A DNA stretch of 8,559 nt. Origin: an uncultured Opitutales bacterium (GTDB taxonomy: Bacteria > Verrucomicrobiota > Verrucomicrobiia > Opitutales > Intestinicryptomonadaceae). Below, piece after piece: positions 1-6,445 of this stretch. Both the position numbers and the translations under genes were made by a program. The stretch is taken from contig URJJ01000066.1 of NCBI GenBank assembly GCA_900548185.1, positions 1-8,559 of the forward strand, written 5' to 3'. How positions within the stretch are numbered: the stretch's first letter is position 1; each line of letters begins with the position of its first letter. Below the pieces are notes generated by a model. The model saw only the letters and a list, made by a program, of their open reading frames with translations, had not been told where the DNA came from and searched no databases.

Positions 1-55
1 ATGCGGCCCCCTCACGGAGTCCGCATTTTTAAATTGGGTGCAGGGGCTGGATTTG
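1..55. repeat. 55-bp direct repeat copy A (tRNA 3' end plus terminator)
   Basis: Positions 1-55 are identical to 216-270; the next base differs (g at 56, a at 271). The repeat covers the terminator stem (atgcgg at 1-6, ccgcat at 21-26) and, read on the minus strand, the last 21 nt of the initiator tRNA including the encoded CCA (35-55). The rest of the tRNA is absent here, so this copy is a fragment. The window starts exactly at the repeat, so what lies further left is unknown. A 55-bp exact overlap at a contig end is also what a de Bruijn assembler run with k=55 would leave, so the limits may be set by assembly rather than by biology. Confidence 0.9.
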
Positions 56-199
56 GACTCGCTCGCACGCCGTGCTCGTCTCGCCCCTGCGGGGCGGCGC
101 TGGCGCGCCGTCCTTCACGCAAGTCCTTTTTAAGGCTTGCGTGTTGAACCAAGGTTCATTTTTTGCTGCGCAAAAAACTGCGCTTCGCTTGAATCCAGC
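56..199. repeat. Chain of short palindromes between the two tRNA 3'-end copies
   Basis: Five hairpins lie almost end to end: cgcccc/ggggcg (82-87 with 91-96), ggcgc/gcgcc (96-100 with 105-109), acgcaag/cttgcgt with an inner cct/agg (117-142), tgaacc/ggttca with a 2-nt loop (145-158), and ttttttgc/gcaaaaaa with a 3-nt loop (159-177). An outer inverted repeat, gctggatt (46-53) with aatccagc (192-199), brackets the cluster. There is no credible coding frame. It could be a small palindromic mobile unit, a remnant of integration at the tRNA 3' end, or a structured RNA; the sequence alone does not decide. Confidence 0.55.
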
Positions 200-209
200 T
201 CATCGGCGC

Positions 210-245
210 AAAAAAATGCGGCCCCCTCACGGAGTCCGCATTTTT
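210..245 (-). terminator. Intrinsic terminator of the initiator tRNA
   Basis: A 10-bp stem (212-221 with 236-245, ending in atgcgg/ccgcat plus A/T pairs) has a 14-nt loop. On the minus strand it is followed by a run of seven U residues. It begins 4 bp beyond the tRNA CCA end, the right place to end tRNA transcription. Because T runs occur on both sides it could act in both directions. Confidence 0.8.
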
Positions 246-249
246 AAAT

Positions 250-270
<21 letters not shown>
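216..270. repeat. 55-bp direct repeat copy B (inside intact tRNA locus)
   Basis: This is the second copy of the sequence at 1-55. Here it belongs to the complete locus: the terminator hairpin downstream of the minus-strand initiator tRNA and the 3' part of that tRNA. The offset between copies is 215 bp. Confidence 0.9.
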
Positions 271-326
<56 letters not shown>

Positions 327-594
327 TCAATTAAAAATCCATATACAATCATACGGCCTTTTTAAATCAAGCCTTTTTTTCATCTTTTTTAAAAATTTTT
401 CAAACAGCCCCGCCGCCGGGGAAGAAAATGCCCCAGCCCGCCGCATCTCCCGAAAAAAACCTGCCCGATTTCTTTCGGAACCGCCCATGCCACGCCTAAA
501 AGAAACCTAACGGGAAAAATATACATCATTCAAACCTGAAGGCAGCCGCCCCATCTCAGCATGGCATGGAAACAGGCGGCCGGCATGATTGCAT
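327..594. other. Gene-free AT-rich spacer
   Basis: This lies between the start of the minus-strand tRNA and the end of the minus-strand arabinofuranosidase gene. It is rich in T and A runs at 355-410. Frames open on the plus strand show no recognisable protein, no ribosome-binding site and no neighbour to be translated with. Apart from the possible tRNA promoter I see nothing functional. Confidence 0.5.
340..370 (-). promoter_or_regulatory. Possible promoter of the initiator tRNA
   Basis: Reading the minus strand toward the tRNA, TTGATT (370-365) could serve as -35 and TATATG (345-340) as -10, although the 19-bp spacer is long. The region is AT-rich against a GC-rich background. This is a weak motif match supported mainly by position. 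Confidence 0.3.
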
Positions 595-630
595 AAAAAA
601 GCCGGGAACTCCCTTGCGGCGAATCCCGGC
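595..630 (-). terminator. Intrinsic terminator of the arabinofuranosidase gene
   Basis: The stem is gccggga (601-607) with tcccggc (624-630), with a 16-nt loop. On the minus strand it is followed by six U residues (600-595). It starts about 20 bp beyond the TGA stop codon at 652-650. Confidence 0.8.
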
Positions 631-649
631 CGGAAATTTTCAATCGCGC

Positions 650-3283
650 TCAAATCCGCTTTTTAAAGCGCAGCACAGTGAGCGAATTGGCCGGAAGCTC
701 CATTTCAAACTTGCGCCCAAGCCTTTCGGAAGTTTCCGCCGGCTCGGCGTCGGAGGAATCGGGGTCTCCCGTAAGGACGGTCTTTTCAACATCCGACTCG
801 CGCGCGACAAACGGCAAACTGACGGTGGCCTCGACCTTCGCGGGCAGCGCGTTTACCAGCTTTACGATGTAATCCCCGCTCCCGGAATCCTTCACAACAG
901 ACGCGCCTACGCGCTCCGCCACGCCCTCGCCGGATGCGTCGAGCTTTATTGAGGACGGATAGTACACGTCGCCCGAATTGGTCCCGAAGAGCTTTTGGAC
1001 GTGGTAGTCAACCGTCGGATAGACGCGCTCCCCGTCGAAGTATATCAGGTCCGGGTTCCACTGCGTGGCGCCCTTTTTGCCAAGAAGCGGGGCGTAAGAG
1101 CTCATCACCACCACATCCCCGTTGCGTTCGAGGTTTGCCAAATGCATCGCCGCCGCCACCGCCGTTTCGACAGTGCTTGTCTTCTCCTTGTTGTGCCCGG
1201 CGTATTCTCCGACATACACCTTGCCCGCGGAACGGTCGTAGCCGTCGTAGAACCCGCCGTTTGCAAAGAACCAGCCGGGAGAGACGTAGTAGTGTTCGTC
1301 AACTATCGGCAGGCCGATTTCCCTTGCGAAGCGCCAGCCCTCGTCATAGTCCATTCCCCCGGCGCCCGGCCCGCACGTGCCGATTACGGATATTTCGGGG
1401 TGCTTTTCCTTCACGGCCTTGAATATCATTTCGAAGCGCTCCTTGAAGGCGTCGTTTATCAGGTCCTCGTTGCCGACTCCCAGATACTTCAGGTTGTATG
1501 GCTCCGGATGCCCGTTTTCCGCCCGGATTCTGCCCCACTTCGTGGTTTTGGCGTCGCCGTTTGCCCATTCTATAAGGTCGAGCACATCCTGCACATACGC
1601 CGGCATCTCGTCCATAGGGATTGTCTCCGGCTCCTTTCCGACAAACTGGCACCCCACGCCGGCTGCGACAACCGGAAGCGGCTCGGCGCCAATGTCCTCG
1701 CAGAACTGGAAATATTCGGCGTAGCCGAGGCCGAGCGTGGCGTGGTAGCCCCAGATGTTGGGCATCGGCTTGCGCGCCTCAAGCGGCCCGATTGAATCCT
1801 TCCAATGGTACAGGGTGTCGAGCAGCCTGCCGTGGGCTACGCACCCGCCGGGAAAGCGCACGAACTTCGGCTTTATGTCGGCAATGGCCTGGGCGATGTC
1901 GGCCCGCAGGCCGTTTTTGCGGTTTTTAAAGGTCTTTTGAGGGAAGAGCGAAACCATGTCAAAGGCGTAATCCCCGGCGGTCTGCGGGACTAGCTCTAGG
2001 ACTCCGGCCCCGGAGTCTTCCGAAGCGGTCAGCACCGCCTCGGACTTTTTCCATCCAGACGGGCCGACTTCGACTTCGCACTCCGCGACTGTTTTGCCCC
2101 CCGCGCCGACCACGCGCACCGAGACTCTGCCCCCCTTTCCGGAAAGCGCCTTTGAAAACATTGAAAAGTCGTACTTTTCTCCCTTTTTGAGGAATATGCC
2201 GTCAAAACCGGCGTTGCGCAGGGCGGCCCCCGGCTTTTTTACGCGCATGACGCCGTAGCGGGAGTTGTTCGCATGCACCGGGTCGCCCGTCATGATTTCA
2301 AACGCCGCCCCGTCTCCGGAAAGGCTCCAGAACTGCCCCTCCTTCCACTGCCAGTTGTCCCGCTTCGAGGATTCAAAGTCGCGGTTTTGCACAAGCTCCG
2401 CGTAAAGCCCGCCGTCAGCCCCGTAATTTATGTCCTCAAAAAACACCCCCATGAGGTTCGGGCTTATGGCCTTTGCCCCCGAAGCGCCTACCGATATTTC
2501 GGCTTTGACAGACTCCCTTCCGCCAAGCTCGCGCGCGATGTCCGCCAGGGTTTTCGTTGAAAGCGCATACTTGCGCCCGGCCTCGTCGCGCCTTTTTATA
2601 TAAGACGAAACCGTTTCGGCGGGAATCTTTGAAATCCGGCCCGACTGCATTCCGAGCCCCTCGACTTCCGCCTGCGCCGCCTTTCCGCCGGAGGCCGCAG
2701 CCGCCTCATAGGCCGTTTTTGAAGAGGGTTCGGGCTTGGAGAACTTTCTGAAATCCTTCGTGGAAGCCCTGAAGAAGGCGCCGCCGCTTTTGAAGAACAC
2801 CCCGTGCCCCCCGGGTACCTCCGCAGCCACGGGGTCTGAGATTTCCGCTCCCGGCATTATTTCGGGATAATTCTGCCTGCGCCACGAGAAGAGGTCGTCC
2901 GAATGCGAATGCCCCACCCTGCCCGAATTTCCGCCGAGCCCCCAGATGCAATGCCACTCGCCGTCCCGCGCGCGGAAGAGAAACGGCGACAGCATCGCGC
3001 GCTCATCCTCCTTCCCGAATTCGCTCAAGACCGCGCTCTGCCACGGCCACGTCAGGTGCTTCCACTCTTTTGAATCCGAACTGTAAGCCAGGCTGAGGCC
3101 GCGGTCCTTTGCCTTTTCGGTTTTCGAGTTTGAGAATGCAAAAAGAAGGGCGCCTTCCCCGGAGGCCGAAGCGTCGGCCGCCGCAAGCGCGCACGGTAAA
3201 ACGGCGGCGAGCCCCGCGAGGCGGAGCGCAAGCCCCGCAAGCAAGTGCACCGTCGTGTGTCTTTTAGTCGCTGTTTTCATCAT
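650..3283 (-). CDS. Secreted GH43-like/GH51 alpha-L-arabinofuranosidase
   Basis: This predicted exported glycoside hydrolase of 877 residues removes terminal alpha-L-arabinofuranosyl groups from plant polysaccharides such as arabinoxylan or arabinan; the exact substrate is inferred from the family. A signal peptide (MMKTATKRH, then a hydrophobic stretch ending ...PCALA) precedes a GH43-like partial propeller (about residues 42-190), a helical linker (220-255), the GH51 start (GVFFEDINYGADGG, about 279-292), an inserted beta-rich CBM4/9-like domain (about 305-448), the GH51 barrel and a C-terminal beta domain. The catalytic residues are visible: GNE with acid/base Glu606, and nucleophile Glu693 in YVGEYAGH. 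DEHYY at about 662-666 is also typical. The same fused architecture is known in Bacteroidetes. The frame extends to an ATG at 3328, but the predicted transcription start (about 3337) and the signal peptide favour ATG 3283 or the adjacent ATG 3280. No clear Shine-Dalgarno sequence is present. The gene appears monocistronic. Confidence 0.9.
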   Translation of the reverse strand: MMKTATKRHTTVHLLAGLALRLAGLAAVLPCALAAADASASGEGALLFAFSNSKTEKAKDRGLSLAYSSDSKEWKHLTWPWQSAVLSEFGKEDERAMLSPFLFRARDGEWHCIWGLGGNSGRVGHSHSDDLFSWRRQNYPEIMPGAEISDPVAAEVPGGHGVFFKSGGAFFRASTKDFRKFSKPEPSSKTAYEAAAASGGKAAQAEVEGLGMQSGRISKIPAETVSSYIKRRDEAGRKYALSTKTLADIARELGGRESVKAEISVGASGAKAISPNLMGVFFEDINYGADGGLYAELVQNRDFESSKRDNWQWKEGQFWSLSGDGAAFEIMTGDPVHANNSRYGVMRVKKPGAALRNAGFDGIFLKKGEKYDFSMFSKALSGKGGRVSVRVVGAGGKTVAECEVEVGPSGWKKSEAVLTASEDSGAGVLELVPQTAGDYAFDMVSLFPQKTFKNRKNGLRADIAQAIADIKPKFVRFPGGCVAHGRLLDTLYHWKDSIGPLEARKPMPNIWGYHATLGLGYAEYFQFCEDIGAEPLPVVAAGVGCQFVGKEPETIPMDEMPAYVQDVLDLIEWANGDAKTTKWGRIRAENGHPEPYNLKYLGVGNEDLINDAFKERFEMIFKAVKEKHPEISVIGTCGPGAGGMDYDEGWRFAREIGLPIVDEHYYVSPGWFFANGGFYDGYDRSAGKVYVGEYAGHNKEKTSTVETAVAAAMHLANLERNGDVVVMSSYAPLLGKKGATQWNPDLIYFDGERVYPTVDYHVQKLFGTNSGDVYYPSSIKLDASGEGVAERVGASVVKDSGSGDYIVKLVNALPAKVEATVSLPFVARESDVEKTVLTGDPDSSDAEPAETSERLGRKFEMELPANSLTVLRFKKRI

Positions 3284-3343
3284 TGCTGCTTTCAGTATGC
3301 TGTTTCCATCGGGCCGCACGCGCGGCATTTTTTAACTTTCGCC

Positions 3344-3371
3344 ATTCTAAGGGCAGCGCGCCCCCAGTCAA
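3344..3371 (-). promoter_or_regulatory. Sigma70-type promoter of the arabinofuranosidase gene
   Basis: On the minus strand, TTGACT (3371-3366) and TAGAAT (3349-3344) are separated by 16 bp, each one mismatch from the consensus. The predicted start at about 3337 leaves a leader of roughly 54 nt before the chosen ATG. The upstream GTATTACTGTAA box ends 13 bp before the -35 element. Confidence 0.65.
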
Positions 3372-3384
3372 ACCCGGGCGAATT

Positions 3385-3396
3385 TTACAGTAATAC
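3385..3396 (-). promoter_or_regulatory. Shared regulatory box, copy 1 (arabinofuranosidase)
   Basis: GTATTACTGTAA is read on the minus strand, toward the arabinofuranosidase gene. It is identical to the boxes at 3458-3469 and 4822-4833. It lies 13 bp upstream of TTGACT and is centred near -54 relative to the predicted start, a position typical of activator sites. The other half of the palindrome seen at copy 2 is not preserved here. Confidence 0.7.
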
Positions 3397-3453
3397 GCCG
3401 CCCCCGTTCCGCCCGGAAACGCCGCCGCACTCCGGAAAAATGCGCGGCTTAAG

Positions 3454-3469
3454 TACAGTATTACTGTAA
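3454..3469 (+). promoter_or_regulatory. Shared regulatory box, copy 2 (perfect palindrome, first PEP-CTERM gene)
   Basis: GTATTACTGTAA (3458-3469) forms most of a perfect palindrome, TACAGTA-T-TACTGTA (3454-3468), suggesting a dimeric DNA-binding regulator. A TTGAAA hexamer begins exactly 13 bp downstream. The arms do not match an operator family I can name with confidence. Together with copy 1 it forms a divergent control region, the boxes 61 bp apart and facing away from each other. Confidence 0.75.
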
Positions 3470-3482
3470 TCTTACAAACTGT

Positions 3483-3511
3483 TTGAAAATGGCGCCCGAG
3501 TTTCGGAAAAT
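3483..3511 (+). promoter_or_regulatory. Candidate promoter of the first PEP-CTERM gene
   Basis: TTGAAA (3483-3488), a 17-bp spacer and GAAAAT (3506-3511) give a moderate match to a sigma70 promoter. Support comes from its position 13 bp after the regulatory box, as at the arabinofuranosidase promoter. It implies a leader of about 130 nt containing a ggaaaa/ttttcc palindrome (3505-3518) and a tccgcc/ggcgga stem near 3590-3620. I do not recognise a riboswitch in it. Confidence 0.45.
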
Positions 3512-3648
3512 GTTTTCCATAAGAACACCGCACGTTCCGGACAAGCCGGGAGCATGCGGATTGCGACTGAAAGATTCAGGCAAAAATCCCTCCGCCTGCG
3601 ACGCTTCCGCTCGGCGGACAAAACGCAACACACAACTCCCCAAATACC

Positions 3649-4458
3649 ATGAGAACAAAAATCCTCAAAATCGCGGCGGCGGCCGCGTCAATATCCGCGG
3701 CAATCCCCGCGTTTGCAATACAGTATGCCGGCGTCGAAATAGACGCGTCAAACATCGGCCAATACAAGGGCGAGCAGACCGCAGACTGGATAGGCGGAAA
3801 CGTCTGGGCCGTGGACTTCGGCAACAGCTACGGCCCGCATACCGACCTTTCAAACACTCCGGGCGACAGCTATTTTGTCGCCACCTCAACCCTGAACGCG
3901 GCAGACGTAAAAAAAATCACAAGCGGCGGAAGCGGATTTGCAAATTCGCTCATAATAGTGGATGAAGACTTCGACGCCAACGTATATTATTCGACCGGAG
4001 GATACGGCGGAGCCTCCCCCTCCGTGGATTTCTCCGACGGGAAACTCTCATACTCCGGGTTTGTCACGGACTTTGTTTTCAGCGCCGAAAACGGGGGCTC
4101 CTGCCATACGGTGTCCTCCTCCGTCCAGGACATAAACCTCCAGGGGACGGCAGTCCTGCTCGACTTCTCCTCCATATACTCCCCCGGCTCCACAATATCC
4201 GGAAGCGGAACTCTCTTCGACGGCTCCCAAAAGGGCCTGAGCGGATACGACAGCGTGTCCTACTTCTACACGCTTGACGGCACAAGCTACCATTCGGCAG
4301 ACTCCTCCGAAAACGGCATATCAATCGAAATATCCGCTTCCGGAGACAAAATTTCGTGCACCTACGCCATTCCCGAGCCCTCGGCCTGCGCCGCAGTGTT
4401 CGGAGCATTCGCCGCAGCCATGGCATTACTGCGGATAAAAAATAGAAAACGCCTTTAA
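3649..4458 (+). CDS. PEP-CTERM sorting-domain protein, function unknown (first of pair)
   Basis: This 269-residue exported protein has a signal peptide (MRTKILKIAAAAASISAAIPAFA, likely cut before IQYAG). The middle is acidic, rich in Ser, Gly and aromatic residues, with no catalytic motif I recognise. The C-terminal sorting tail has IPEPS with PEP at 242-244, a hydrophobic Ala-rich helix FGAFAAAMALL and a basic end, RIKNRKRL. PEP-CTERM proteins are known to be processed by exosortase-type enzymes at the inner membrane and released to the surface or matrix; no exosortase gene is in this window. The middle and tail resemble the next gene (VLLDFSS, then an aromatic strand segment). There is no Shine-Dalgarno sequence before the ATG; the start is chosen because it begins the signal peptide. 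Adhesion or polymer binding is a possible role, but only inference. Confidence 0.88.
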   Translation: MRTKILKIAAAAASISAAIPAFAIQYAGVEIDASNIGQYKGEQTADWIGGNVWAVDFGNSYGPHTDLSNTPGDSYFVATSTLNAADVKKITSGGSGFANSLIIVDEDFDANVYYSTGGYGGASPSVDFSDGKLSYSGFVTDFVFSAENGGSCHTVSSSVQDINLQGTAVLLDFSSIYSPGSTISGSGTLFDGSQKGLSGYDSVSYFYTLDGTSYHSADSSENGISIEISASGDKISCTYAIPEPSACAAVFGAFAAAMALLRIKNRKRL

Positions 4459-4481
4459 TCCGCAGATTTTTTCGCCCCGGC

Positions 4482-4505
4482 AAGGCGCCCAAAGCGGCGC
4501 CTTTT
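4482..4505 (+). terminator. First terminator after the first PEP-CTERM gene
   Basis: An 8-bp stem, aaggcgcc (4482-4489) with ggcgcctt (4496-4503), has a 6-nt loop and runs into TTTT. It starts 24 bp after the TAA stop. Confidence 0.7.
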
Positions 4506-4534
4506 CCATGAGGCTTCACATTCAATAACAGAAT

Positions 4535-4564
4535 AAGGGCGGCCTTCCAAAAGGCCGCCCTTTT
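4535..4564 (+). terminator. Second, stronger terminator (tandem)
   Basis: A 10-bp perfect stem, aagggcggcc (4535-4544) with ggccgccctt (4553-4562), has an 8-nt loop and ends in T residues. With the terminator 30 bp before it, this separates the two PEP-CTERM genes, so the second needs its own promoter. The A-rich left flank is too short for strong reverse-strand termination. Confidence 0.75.
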
Positions 4565-4821
4565 CCGCAATAAAAGGCGGCAGGCCCCCATAAAAATACG
4601 CATGGAAAAACCGCCGCAGGCACCCCCTGCGCGCCCCATCGGGAGGCGGCAAAATTCCGCGCAGTTTTCAGTGGGAGGGCTTCGGCTCATGCGGCAGCTC
4701 ATCCGCATAAAAAACGGAAACGATTAGCCATACCCCAATCCCCGCCGTTTTTTTGCAGAAACGCCACCCGCCCGCACTTCCACTGGGCGCGCTGCTGCGC
4801 CAAATGCGAGGAGCGGAAACG
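4565..4821. other. Gene-free spacer upstream of the second PEP-CTERM promoter
   Basis: I see no supported gene. There is a 6-bp hairpin atgcgg/ccgcat (4689-4708) and a cgccc/gggcg hairpin near 4770-4790, neither followed by a useful T run. Open frames on the minus strand look like shadows with skewed Arg/Pro/Ser composition. Confidence 0.4.
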
Positions 4822-4833
4822 GTATTACTGTAA
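4822..4833 (+). promoter_or_regulatory. Shared regulatory box, copy 3 (second PEP-CTERM gene)
   Basis: GTATTACTGTAA is identical to copies 1 and 2. The preceding bases, AACG, partly retain the other palindrome arm (5 of 7 positions of TACAGTA). A TTGCAA hexamer begins exactly 13 bp downstream. The box is 106 bp before the chosen start codon. Confidence 0.7.
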
Positions 4834-4846
4834 AGGGGCAAAACAT

Positions 4847-4875
4847 TTGCAACTTTCAAGACATGAGGCTTGCAT
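4847..4875 (+). promoter_or_regulatory. Candidate promoter of the second PEP-CTERM gene
   Basis: TTGCAA (4847-4852), a 17-bp spacer and TTGCAT (4870-4875) are a poor match to sigma70 consensus on their own. The site is proposed because it sits at the same distance from the shared box as the two better promoters. Such a weak core would fit activator-dependent transcription. Confidence 0.35.
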
Positions 4876-4939
4876 TGATTGCGAAGAGGGCGGACGTATC
4901 CAATCCCCCCGCAGATTCACCCCAAAATGGCAAACGAAA

Positions 4940-5725
4940 ATGAAACCAATAATACAAGGCGCAATATCCATAATTGCAGCGGCCGCTTGCTCAACGGCCA
5001 CGGCACAAATTACGGAGGTTGACATCAACACCCCTCCCTCGGAACAGACAGGCTACAACGAAGGCAAATATTATTTTGACGCCACAAACGCCAGCTCCGA
5101 GGTTTACAATTTTTTTATAGACGTGAATAAAAGCGTGGACAATGTTCCCGCAGGAAATGCGGAAGCCCTCATTGAGATAGGCGAATCGTCGGAAATAAAC
5201 ATAGGAATGTGGACGTGGTTTAACATAAACCAGGCGGCAGGAACCACCTCTTCATATTCCTCCAAATCCGACTTCACAGGAACCGTCATAAAATTCAACA
5301 CGGGCTCGGACGGCTCGACAGGCTCCATAACAAACCTGCGCGAATGCCCGACAGGAGGGCAAAACTCCTCGATAAACTCGCTTGTCCTTCTGGATTTTTC
5401 CGGATTCGACACCTCCGCGGACGCAAGCGTATCGCAGGACCTTTTCAACTTCGGCATGTGGTCGGGATACTCCGGCAGCAAGTACGTCGCAACAATCGCA
5501 GGAGCGCAGTATGAGCTCTCCTACAACGGCTCCACTGAAATATCCACCGCCGACGGCGTTTATACGATAACCCTGACCGAATCCACCGGAAATGCGGAAT
5601 ACAGAAACGACAAGCGATGGCTGACCTACGACCTCTCCTATTCGGCAATTCCCGAACCCTCGACCTACGCGGCGGCCTTTGGCGCATTTGCGGCGGCCCT
5701 CGCGCTTCTCAGGCGGAAGAATTGA
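4940..5725 (+). CDS. PEP-CTERM sorting-domain protein, function unknown (second of pair)
   Basis: This is a 261-residue exported protein. The frame is open from 4847, but the signal peptide MKPIIQGAISIIAAAACSTATAQ begins at ATG 4940, so the upstream part is taken as leader. The middle is Ser/Thr/Asn/Gly-rich with many aromatic residues and no recognised catalytic motif. The tail is IPEPSTYAAAFGAFAAALA followed by LLRRKN, with PEP at 238-240. It shares with its neighbour the segment VLLDFSG, a following Gly/Ser-rich stretch with Tyr-x-Gly-Tyr-like spacing, and a nearly identical sorting helix, so the two are probably diverged duplicates. It has no Shine-Dalgarno sequence. The closest convincing downstream hairpin is about 270 bp away. 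The cellular role cannot be read from the sequence. Confidence 0.87.
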   Translation: MKPIIQGAISIIAAAACSTATAQITEVDINTPPSEQTGYNEGKYYFDATNASSEVYNFFIDVNKSVDNVPAGNAEALIEIGESSEINIGMWTWFNINQAAGTTSSYSSKSDFTGTVIKFNTGSDGSTGSITNLRECPTGGQNSSINSLVLLDFSGFDTSADASVSQDLFNFGMWSGYSGSKYVATIAGAQYELSYNGSTEISTADGVYTITLTESTGNAEYRNDKRWLTYDLSYSAIPEPSTYAAAFGAFAAALALLRRKN

Positions 5726-5993
5726 GGCAAGGGATTTGCACGCCGCAATGACGCCTTTTAAAGCGATAAAAAGCTCCCGGCAAACGGCCGGCGGAAAATG
5801 CGCATGAAAAAGCCTTGCCGCACATAAAGCGCGAACTTTCAAAATTCACAAAACCGCTAAAAAAATCAATTGCGATTCCTGCCCCAGACCCGGGCAGGCC
5901 GCCCCCGGCGCAGCCGCCAAAATGCGGCCGCCGCCCGGCCCATACCACCCCAAATACGGCCGGCGCGGCGCGCGCGGGGGCGGAACAATTTTG
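5726..5993. other. Gene-free spacer between second PEP-CTERM gene and thioesterase
   Basis: This contains a cctgccc/gggcagg hairpin (5878-5898) without a T run and GC-rich stretches around 5900-5980. I find no supported gene and no convincing terminator directly after the PEP-CTERM stop codon. The frame open from 5870 into the thioesterase has no start signal and biased composition, so it is treated as non-coding. Confidence 0.4.
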
Positions 5994-6029
5994 GGAAAAG
6001 AGCCCGCCATACATGGCGGCTTTTCCTTT
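5994..6029 (+). terminator. Long hairpin with U-rich 3' side upstream of the thioesterase
   Basis: The outer stem ggaaaag (5994-6000) pairs with cttttcc (6020-6026) and the inner stem ccgcca (6004-6009) with tggcgg (6014-6019); agc (6001-6003) bulges on one side. The 3' side is U-rich and continues ttt. It may end transcripts from the PEP-CTERM gene, or sit in the leader of the thioesterase mRNA, whose ATG is about 36 nt further on. Confidence 0.55.
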
Positions 6030-6064
6030 ACACGCTCACATCCCCGTGCAATTTTACGGGGCAT

Positions 6065-6442
6065 ATGGAAAACTTAAAGCCGGGCCTATCCTCCTTATCA
6101 ATAACCGCAGTTTCCCCCCAGAACACGGCCGCCGCCATGGGTTCTGGCGACATGGAAGTGTTTGCAACCCCGGCGATGGCGGCCCTAATGGAAAACGCCG
6201 CGATGAACGCCGTGGCGCCGTTTCTTCCGGATGGGGCGGCGACGGTTGGCTCACGGCTGGAAATCTCGCACACCCGCCCGTCGGGCGTCGGAGAGCGGAT
6301 AGAGGCGCGCGCAACGCTTATAAAAATTGAAGGAAGGCGGCTTGAGTTTGAGGTATCGGCCAGAGACTCGCGCGGGGAGGTTGGCTCGGGCGTGCATGTG
6401 AGATATATTGTGGACAGGGCCAGATTTCTGTCAAAGCTCTAG
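6065..6442 (+). CDS. FlK-like hotdog-fold acyl-CoA thioesterase
   Basis: This 125-residue cytoplasmic protein belongs to the fluoroacetyl-CoA thioesterase-like (FlK) branch of hotdog thioesterases. The FlK triad is recognisable: Thr35 in EVFATP, Glu43 in LMENA eight residues later, and His69 in ISHT. The C-terminal strands GRRLEFEVSARDSRGEVGSG and H(V)R resemble the FlK end closely. Length is normal for the family. Most bacterial FlK-like proteins are not fluoroacetate enzymes and probably hydrolyse short acyl-CoAs; the substrate is not known here. Start: ATG 6065 is chosen because it begins the conserved domain; the preceding acgggg is at best a weak ribosome-binding site, and upstream in-frame sequence is low-complexity. 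The gene appears to stand alone. Confidence 0.85.
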   Translation: MENLKPGLSSLSITAVSPQNTAAAMGSGDMEVFATPAMAALMENAAMNAVAPFLPDGAATVGSRLEISHTRPSGVGERIEARATLIKIEGRRLEFEVSARDSRGEVGSGVHVRYIVDRARFLSKL

Positions 6443-6445
6443 AGG

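Noticed and set aside
46..245. CRISPR array
   Set aside because: Only two copies of a 55-bp unit are present, they are a tRNA end plus terminator, and there are no regular spacers or cas genes.
995..1795. 266-codon open frame on the plus strand inside the arabinofuranosidase gene
   Set aside because: It is antisense to a well-supported gene, has no family features, and is explained by GC-rich codon bias.
3284..3328. Upstream ATG at 3328 as the start of the arabinofuranosidase
   Set aside because: It adds 15 residues before the signal peptide, lies only about 9 nt after the predicted transcription start and has no ribosome-binding site.
4847..4939. Extended N-terminus of the second PEP-CTERM gene from ATG 4847
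   Set aside because: It would begin inside the proposed promoter and put 31 polar residues before a clear signal peptide.
5870..6064. N-terminal extension of the thioesterase to ATG 5870
   Set aside because: The added 65 residues are Arg/Pro/Ala-rich, contain the hairpin at 5994-6026, and are not expected in a normal-length FlK-like protein.
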